Positions 58,575 through 64,000 of a stretch of 64,000 bases of DNA are shown here, one piece after another. How positions within the stretch are numbered: the first letter of the stretch is position 1; the number at the start of each line of letters is the position of its first letter. The stretch spans positions 5,234,001 to 5,298,000 of the forward strand of contig CP107851.1 of NCBI GenBank assembly GCA_036013505.1, written 5' to 3'. Source of the DNA: Streptomyces sp. NBC_00510 (GTDB taxonomy: Bacteria > Actinomycetota > Actinomycetes > Streptomycetales > Streptomycetaceae). The notes below the pieces were generated by a model that saw only the letters and a program-made list of their open reading frames with translations, ran no database searches and had not been told where the DNA came from. The position numbers and the translations under genes were made by a program.

Positions 58575-60143
58575 ATGATCGACCAGTCCACCTCCCGTAC
58601 GGCCCGGGCCGCCCCGCGCGTCTGCAGACTGCGGCTCCCCGTCCCGGTGGCCGCGGCCAGGGCGCTGGTCCTGGCCGCGGTCTTCGTCTGCGCCGCCTGC
58701 GGCCTGGTGTACGAGCTCGAACTGGTCGCCCTCGCCTCGTACCTGGTCGGCGACTCCGTGACGCAGGCGTCGATCGTGCTGTCCGTGATGGTCTTCGCCA
58801 TGGGCGTCGGCTCCCTGCTGGCCAAGCGGCTCAGCTGCGCGCCGGCGATCGGCTTCGCGGCCGTCGAGATCGTGCTGGCGCTGGTCGGCGGACTCTCGGT
58901 GATGGCGCTGTACGCCAGTTTCGCCTGGTTCGGCCAGTCCCGGCCCGCGATGGCGGTCTTCGCCTTCGCCATCGGCGTGCTCATCGGCGCCGAGATCCCG
59001 CTGCTGATGACGCTGATCCAGCGGGTCCGGCGGCAGGACGCGGGCGGTGCCGTCGCCGACCTCTTCGCCGCGGACTACGTGGGCGCCCTGGTCGGCGGTC
59101 TGGCCTTCCCCTTCCTCCTGCTGCCCTGTTACGGCCAGCTGACCGGGGCACTCGTCACGGGCGCGGTCAACGCCGTGGCGGGCGGCGCCACCGTGCTCTG
59201 GCTCTTCCGCAGTGACGTCACGCCACGTGCCCGGGCCCGGCTGATCGCCGCCAACGTCGTGGTCCTCGCGGTGCTGGCGGGGGCGGCCTGGGCCGCCGGG
59301 CCGTTCGAGCGGGCGGCCCGGCAGGCGGTGTACGGCGGCGACGTGCGGCTCGCCGAGCAGACCGGCGTCCAGGAGGTCGTGCTCACCTCGGCTCCGTTGC
59401 AGCTCTTCCTCGACGGCCGGCTGCGGGTCCGCGGCCGGGACGAGTACCGGTACCACGAGGCGCTGGTGCACCCCGCCATGGCGGGCCGGCACCGCCGGGT
59501 GCTGATCCTCGGCGGCGGCGACGGGCTCGCGCTGCGCGAGGTGCTGCGCTACCGGGGGGTCGGCTCGGTGACCCTGGTCGACCCCGACGCCCGGCTCGTC
59601 GCCCTGGCGCGGGACGACCCCGCGCTGGCCCGCCTCAACCGGCACGCCTACCGCGACCCCCGGGTCGAGGTGGCCGCCGCGGACGTCTTCGACTGGCTGC
59701 GGCAGGAGGGGCCGCCGCGACCGCCGGGCGGGTACGACGTCGTGCTCGCCGACCTCCCCGACCCGGGGATCTCGCGCAGCGCGAAGCTGTACTCGCAGGA
59801 GTTCTACGGGCTGGCCGGGCGCGCGCTCGCCCCGGGCGGGCGGCTCGCGGTGCACGCGGGAGCGCCCGGCGCCGCCCGGCGCGGCTTCTGGACCGTCGAC
59901 GCGACGGTACGGGCGTCCGGGCTGCGCACCGCCGACTACTGGATCGGCACCGGCCGCGGGGACGAGGACTGGGGCTTCGTCCTCGCCGCCCGGCACCGCG
60001 CCCCGGTCCCGCGCCTGCCCGCGGACGTGCCGCGGCTGCGGTCGCTGTCCCCCGCCGCGCTCGCCTCGGCGGTCCGGCGGGCCGCGCGGTCCCCGCTGCG
60101 GGACCTGCCCCCGTCGACGCTGATGCATCCGCGCTCCGGGTGA
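58575..60143 (+). CDS. Membrane-fused spermidine-synthase-like protein
   Basis: A 522-residue fusion. Residues about 18-215 hold seven hydrophobic helices (ALVLAAVFVCAACGLVYELELVALASYL and others) typical of the polytopic half of these proteins. Residues about 245-470 form a spermidine-synthase/methyltransferase fold: EYRYHEALVHPAMAG, VLILGGGDGLALREVLRY (SAM-type motif), VTLVDPDARLVALARD and the aminopropyl-transfer Asp in LADLPDPGISRSAKLYSQEFY. The soluble half may make spermidine-like polyamines or use another acceptor; the membrane half is of unknown role. The tail after 470 is Arg/Pro-rich. Confidence 0.9.
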   Translation: MIDQSTSRTARAAPRVCRLRLPVPVAAARALVLAAVFVCAACGLVYELELVALASYLVGDSVTQASIVLSVMVFAMGVGSLLAKRLSCAPAIGFAAVEIVLALVGGLSVMALYASFAWFGQSRPAMAVFAFAIGVLIGAEIPLLMTLIQRVRRQDAGGAVADLFAADYVGALVGGLAFPFLLLPCYGQLTGALVTGAVNAVAGGATVLWLFRSDVTPRARARLIAANVVVLAVLAGAAWAAGPFERAARQAVYGGDVRLAEQTGVQEVVLTSAPLQLFLDGRLRVRGRDEYRYHEALVHPAMAGRHRRVLILGGGDGLALREVLRYRGVGSVTLVDPDARLVALARDDPALARLNRHAYRDPRVEVAAADVFDWLRQEGPPRPPGGYDVVLADLPDPGISRSAKLYSQEFYGLAGRALAPGGRLAVHAGAPGAARRGFWTVDATVRASGLRTADYWIGTGRGDEDWGFVLAARHRAPVPRLPADVPRLRSLSPAALASAVRRAARSPLRDLPPSTLMHPRSG

Positions 60144-60200
60144 GGGCGAACCGGCGGTGAATCGGCACCGAAGCGCCGCCCGGCGGATTAGGCTCGCGGC

Positions 60201-61082
60201 ATGGAGCCGCATGAGGTGTTCGTTCCGTTTCCGGCCGAAACCATTCGCCGGTCCCTCGCCGACCTGGAGCGCGTGGCGCGCTGCGTGCCCGGCCTCCAGC
60301 GGGACGCCGGCGCCGAGGAGGGGCTCGCCGGCCGGCTGAGGCTCCGGATCGGCGGCTCGACCATCACCTACCGCGGCTCGCTGCGACTGGTCCCGCGCGG
60401 CGGCGGGCTGGCCGTCGAGGGCGAGGCGGTGGAGTCGCGCGGCGCGGGCACGGTCAAGCTGGCGCTGGAGCTCGGCGTGGACGCCGTGTCGGGCGGCGCC
60501 CTGCTGACCTTCACCGGCACCGTGCAGGCCGACGGGCGGCTCGGCGAGTACGAGGAGGCGACGGTCACCTCCGCCGGCCACCGCCTGCTGGACCGTTTCG
60601 TCGCCGCGCTCACCTCCGACCTGGAGGAGGAGGCCCCGGCCGGGGCGCCCGAACCGGCCGCGGAGGACGCCGGTGCCGAGGACCTCGCCGACGACCTGCC
60701 CGCGCAGCTCGACGAGTTCGCCGGGCACGACGCGCAGGAGCTGCGTGAGCTGGAGGAACTCCCCGAGCCGGAGGACGCGGACGACGTGGAGGCCGTCGGC
60801 GAGGTGCTGCCCGGAGCGGAGGCGGTGGCCAGGGTCCCCGAGGACCCGGCCGGGATCGACCTGCCCGCGGAGGCCGCGCACGCCCGCCGCACCCTGATCG
60901 GCCGCAGCGCCGAGGAGGTCGACCACGCCCCGCCGCGCGGCCGCTACGCCCCGGTGCCCGCACCGCAGAGCGGCGCCGCGGCCGCCTCGCTGCGCCGTTA
61001 CGCGCCGGCCGCGGCGGCGCTGCTGCTGTCGGCCGTGGTCGCGGGGCGGGTGCTGCGGCGGCGCAGGCGCTCGTTCCCGTAG
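60201..61082 (+). CDS. SRPBCC/CoxG-like protein with C-terminal membrane anchor
   Basis: A 293-residue protein. The first 145 residues follow the CO-dehydrogenase-subunit-G-like SRPBCC fold (HEVFVPFPAETIRRSLADLERVARCVPGLQ, LTFTGTVQADGRLGEYEEATVTSAGHRLLDRF). A long acidic linker (EEEAPAGAPEPAAED...ELREL EELPEPEDADD) follows, and a single C-terminal helix (AAAALLLSAVVAGRVL) before RRRRRSFP anchors it. The fold binds hydrophobic ligands; partner unknown. Its start lies 57 bases after the spermidine-synthase-like gene. Confidence 0.82.
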   Translation: MEPHEVFVPFPAETIRRSLADLERVARCVPGLQRDAGAEEGLAGRLRLRIGGSTITYRGSLRLVPRGGGLAVEGEAVESRGAGTVKLALELGVDAVSGGALLTFTGTVQADGRLGEYEEATVTSAGHRLLDRFVAALTSDLEEEAPAGAPEPAAEDAGAEDLADDLPAQLDEFAGHDAQELRELEELPEPEDADDVEAVGEVLPGAEAVARVPEDPAGIDLPAEAAHARRTLIGRSAEEVDHAPPRGRYAPVPAPQSGAAAASLRRYAPAAAALLLSAVVAGRVLRRRRRSFP

Positions 61083-61092
61083 GGTCTGTGCC

Positions 61093-61923
61093 GTGGCCAC
61101 GGATGAGACCCCTGACGGGCGAGACGACGAGCACGCAGTCCAACTCGAAGCCGGACCGGCGCGGCTGACGATCCTTCCGGATCTCGGCTGCCGTGTCGGC
61201 TCGCTGACCGTCGGCGGCGTCGAGCTGCTGCGGCAGGGCCCCAACTTCGGGTCCTTCCCGATGGTCCCGTGGTGCGGCCGCACCCGGGACGGGCAGTTCC
61301 GCAACGGCGGGGTGCTGCACCAGATGCCGCGGGACGCGGGCCCGCACGCCATCCACGGCACCGGCCGGCACGTCGCCTGGCAGGAGGCCCCGGGCGCCAC
61401 CGGCACCAGCGCCTGCTTCTACTACGACCTGGCCGAGCCCTGGCCGTACAAGGGCCGGGTCAGCCAGCGCTTCGAGCTGTCCGAGGACCGCCTGGACCTC
61501 ACGATGAGCGTGGAGACCACGGACGACTCCTTCCCGGCCCAGGCCGGCTGGCACCCCTGGTTCCTGCGCAACCTCGGCCGGGGCGGGCAGGACGCCCTGA
61601 TCGACTTCACCCCCGGCTGGATGGAGGAGCGCGGCGAGGACCACCTGCCCACCGGCCACCGGGTGGAGCCGGGGCCCCGCCCGTGGGACGACTGCTTCGG
61701 CATGCCGGACGGTGTGGACGTCACCCTGACGTGGCCGGGCGAGCTGCGGCTGCGGATCACCAGCCCCGCCGAGTGGGTCGTCGTCTACGACGAACAGCCC
61801 CCGGCCATCTGCGTGGAGCCCCAGTCGGGCCCCCCGAACGGGCTGAACACCGCGCCGCGTCTGGTCACCCCGATCGACCCCCTGGAGATGCGCGCCACCT
61901 GGGCCTGGGAGCCGCTGGGCTAG
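61093..61923 (+). CDS. Aldose 1-epimerase-type protein
   Basis: A 276-residue galactose-mutarotase fold protein starting at GTG 61093. Signature residues are visible: GSFPMVPWCGRTRDG, HAIHGTGRHVAWQ (catalytic His), GWHPWF (second His) and the Glu in CVEPQSGPPNG near the end. It interconverts anomers of a hexose, or is a hexose-6-phosphate mutarotase-like relative. It starts ten bases after the SRPBCC gene and ends ten bases before pyrE, so the three are probably read together. Confidence 0.92.
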   Translation: MATDETPDGRDDEHAVQLEAGPARLTILPDLGCRVGSLTVGGVELLRQGPNFGSFPMVPWCGRTRDGQFRNGGVLHQMPRDAGPHAIHGTGRHVAWQEAPGATGTSACFYYDLAEPWPYKGRVSQRFELSEDRLDLTMSVETTDDSFPAQAGWHPWFLRNLGRGGQDALIDFTPGWMEERGEDHLPTGHRVEPGPRPWDDCFGMPDGVDVTLTWPGELRLRITSPAEWVVVYDEQPPAICVEPQSGPPNGLNTAPRLVTPIDPLEMRATWAWEPLG

Positions 61924-61933
61924 GCTCGTGGCC

Positions 61934-62473
61934 ATGAGCGACGCGCGTGATGCCCTGCTGCAGCAGATCAAGGACAAGGCCGTGGTGCACGGCAAGGTGA
62001 CCCTCTCCTCGGGTCTCGAGGCCGACTACTACATCGACCTGCGCCGGATCACGCTGGACGCCGAAGCCGCTCCGCTGGTGGGTCAGGTGATGCTCGACGC
62101 CACCGCCGACCTGGACTTCGACGCCGTCGGCGGCCTCACCCTCGGCGCCGACCCGGTCGCCACCTCGATGCTGCACGCCGCCGCGGCCCGCGGCCGCCGG
62201 CTGGACGCCTTCGTGGTGCGCAAGGCGCAGAAGGCGCACGGCATGCAGCGCCGCATCGAGGGGCCGGACATCAAGGGCCGCCGGGTGCTGGTGGTCGAGG
62301 ACACCTCGACCACCGGCGGCTCGCCGCTGACCGCGGTGGAGGCCGCGCGCGAGGCCGGCGCCGAGGTCGTGGCCGTCGCCGTGATCGTCGAGCGGGGCGC
62401 CGCCGGGGCCATCGCGGAGGCCGGTCTCCCGTACGTCCGCGCCTTCGGTCTGGACGATCTCGGCCTGGGCTGA
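61934..62473 (+). CDS. pyrE: Orotate phosphoribosyltransferase
   Basis: A 179-residue type I phosphoribosyltransferase making OMP from orotate and PRPP. It reads LLQQIKDKAVVHGKVTLSSGLEADYYIDLRR, GGLTLGADPVATSML, FVVRKAQKAHGMQRRIEG (flexible catalytic loop with Lys/His) and the PRPP motif VLVVEDTSTTGGSPL. The start ATG 61934 fits the family; a GTG six bases upstream is possible. It is followed by the 44-bp palindrome. Confidence 0.96.
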   Translation: MSDARDALLQQIKDKAVVHGKVTLSSGLEADYYIDLRRITLDAEAAPLVGQVMLDATADLDFDAVGGLTLGADPVATSMLHAAAARGRRLDAFVVRKAQKAHGMQRRIEGPDIKGRRVLVVEDTSTTGGSPLTAVEAAREAGAEVVAVAVIVERGAAGAIAEAGLPYVRAFGLDDLGLG

Positions 62474-62496
62474 TTGGCCGTCTGACCTGCGCTTTC

Positions 62497-62540
62497 CCTC
62501 AGGGGTGAAGGGTTTCACGTGAAACCCTTCACCCCTGAGG
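62497..62540. repeat. 44-bp perfect palindrome between pyrE and fba
   Basis: Arms 62497-62518 and 62519-62540 are exact complements with no spacer (outer ends CCTCAGGGG and CCCCTGAGG). A spacer-free palindrome is poor as a terminator loop but could still form one. Its centre is the ParB-site core listed next. Confidence 0.95.
62512..62525. promoter_or_regulatory. ParB-binding-site (parS) core
   Basis: GTTTCACGTGAAAC is the 14-base core of the bacterial parS consensus (TGTTTCACGTGAAACA), with G and C instead of T and A at the edges. Streptomyces chromosomes carry over twenty such sites around oriC for ParB-directed segregation; memory of the S. coelicolor map places this locus in that zone. 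Confidence 0.85.
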
Positions 62541-62663
62541 TATGTCCGTGCTGCGCAGTGTGTGGAGCTCTCGCGCAAGTCTGCCAAGATGGGGGCGACG
62601 ATGACGTCGATCCCAGGTCAGGGTCACTCACCGAACAACCCGCACATCACAAGGAGCGGACAG

Positions 62664-63686
<1,023 letters not shown>

Positions 63687-63710
63687 CCGCCCCGCACGGC
63701 GGTACGCACC

Positions 63711-63743
63711 GGGCCTGGCCCTTCCACGCGGAGGGCCGGGCCC
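63711..63743 (+). terminator. Hairpin after fba
   Basis: GGGCCTGGCCCTTCC pairs with GGAGGGCCGGGCCC through one mismatch and one bulge around ACGC. Confidence 0.75.
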
Positions 63744-63760
63744 CGGCCATACTGGAACCC

Positions 63761-64000
63761 ATGGCCATTCACGAGAACCTGCTCGGGGGACCGCCCCCGA
63801 CGAACCTGCCCGACGACCCCGAGCCGCGCGAGCTGCTCGCCTCGGGAGCGGCCCCCTCCGAGGTCGCCGCCAAGTACCCGGTGTCCTCCCTGGCCTGGGC
63901 GCAGCTCGCGGACGACGCCTTCGAGGGCGGCCGGGTCGTCGAGTCGTACGCCTACGCCCGCACCGGTTACCACCGAGGCCTGGACGCGCTGCGCCGCAAC
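63761..64000 (+). CDS. DUF3151 family protein, cut by window end
   Basis: The first 80 residues of a DUF3151 protein: MAIHENLLGGPPPTNLPDD, then ELLASGAAPSEVAAKYPVSSLAWAQLADDAF and VESYAYARTGYHRGLDALRRN. The family has about 140 residues and follows fba in many actinobacteria, as far as I recall. The frame is open at base 64000, so the C-terminus is outside the window. Function unknown. Confidence 0.9.
   Translation, partial: MAIHENLLGGPPPTNLPDDPEPRELLASGAAPSEVAAKYPVSSLAWAQLADDAFEGGRVVESYAYARTGYHRGLDALRRN

Overview
The window is high-GC actinobacterial DNA, almost certainly a Streptomyces chromosome. The evidence is strong G/C bias at third codon positions, frequent GTG starts, HspR-type heat-shock operators (CTTGAGT-N7-ACTCAAG family), a ParB-site core (GTTTCACGTGAAAC) and many secreted or membrane proteins. 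From memory, the order dcd ... dnaK-grpE-dnaJ-hspR ... clpB ... aminotransferase ... pyrE-fba matches the core region around SCO3650-SCO3700 of S. coelicolor. No search was run, so family names rest on motifs read in the translations.

Layout. 1-10.4 kb: an LCP cell-wall ligase (5' end cut by the window), a SnoaL-like protein, a two-component system divergent from a PepSY protein, an epoxide-hydrolase-like lipoprotein, a DUF4232 lipoprotein and a GntR/YtrA-ABC transporter operon. 10.4-27.7 kb: an accessory, scarred stretch. It holds truncated FG-GAP genes, a collapsed PA14/FN3 gene, a LAATG sorting-signal remnant, a MocR regulator beside a YczE-like gene that lost its end, two secreted propeller-type proteins, two regulator/membrane-protein pairs, and two 3' ends of one tyrosine integrase. 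The second integrase end abuts tRNA-Gly(CCC). 28-35.4 kb: core genes (dcd, a phosphoribosyltransferase, a Yip1-like protein, an FG-GAP protein, a DsbA-like lipoprotein and a large membrane Fe-S oxidoreductase).

35.4-53.3 kb is rich in chaperones. It holds the HspR-controlled dnaK-grpE-dnaJ-hspR operon and HspR-controlled clpB. Between them are an XRE/ImmA-IrrE plus PIN pair and a second, unconventional Hsp70 cassette: a lidless Hsp70, a J-like/TPR/membrane protein without HPD, and a GrpE-like protein. Two paralogous secreted PA14/FN3 proteins lie on either side of that cassette.

53.3-64 kb: YbjN-like protein and aminotransferase, then a 2-kb insertion between two identical 21-bp direct repeats that carries an Eis-like acetyltransferase and an internally deleted integrase. 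Core genes follow: DUF2617, spermidine-synthase-like, SRPBCC, aldose epimerase, pyrE, fba and a DUF3151 gene cut by the window end. Between pyrE and fba lies a 44-bp perfect palindrome centred on a ParB-site core.

The most notable items are the lidless Hsp70 cassette, the 21-bp-flanked mini-element, a 35-bp palindromic repeat beside truncated integrases, and the palindrome carrying the parS-like core.
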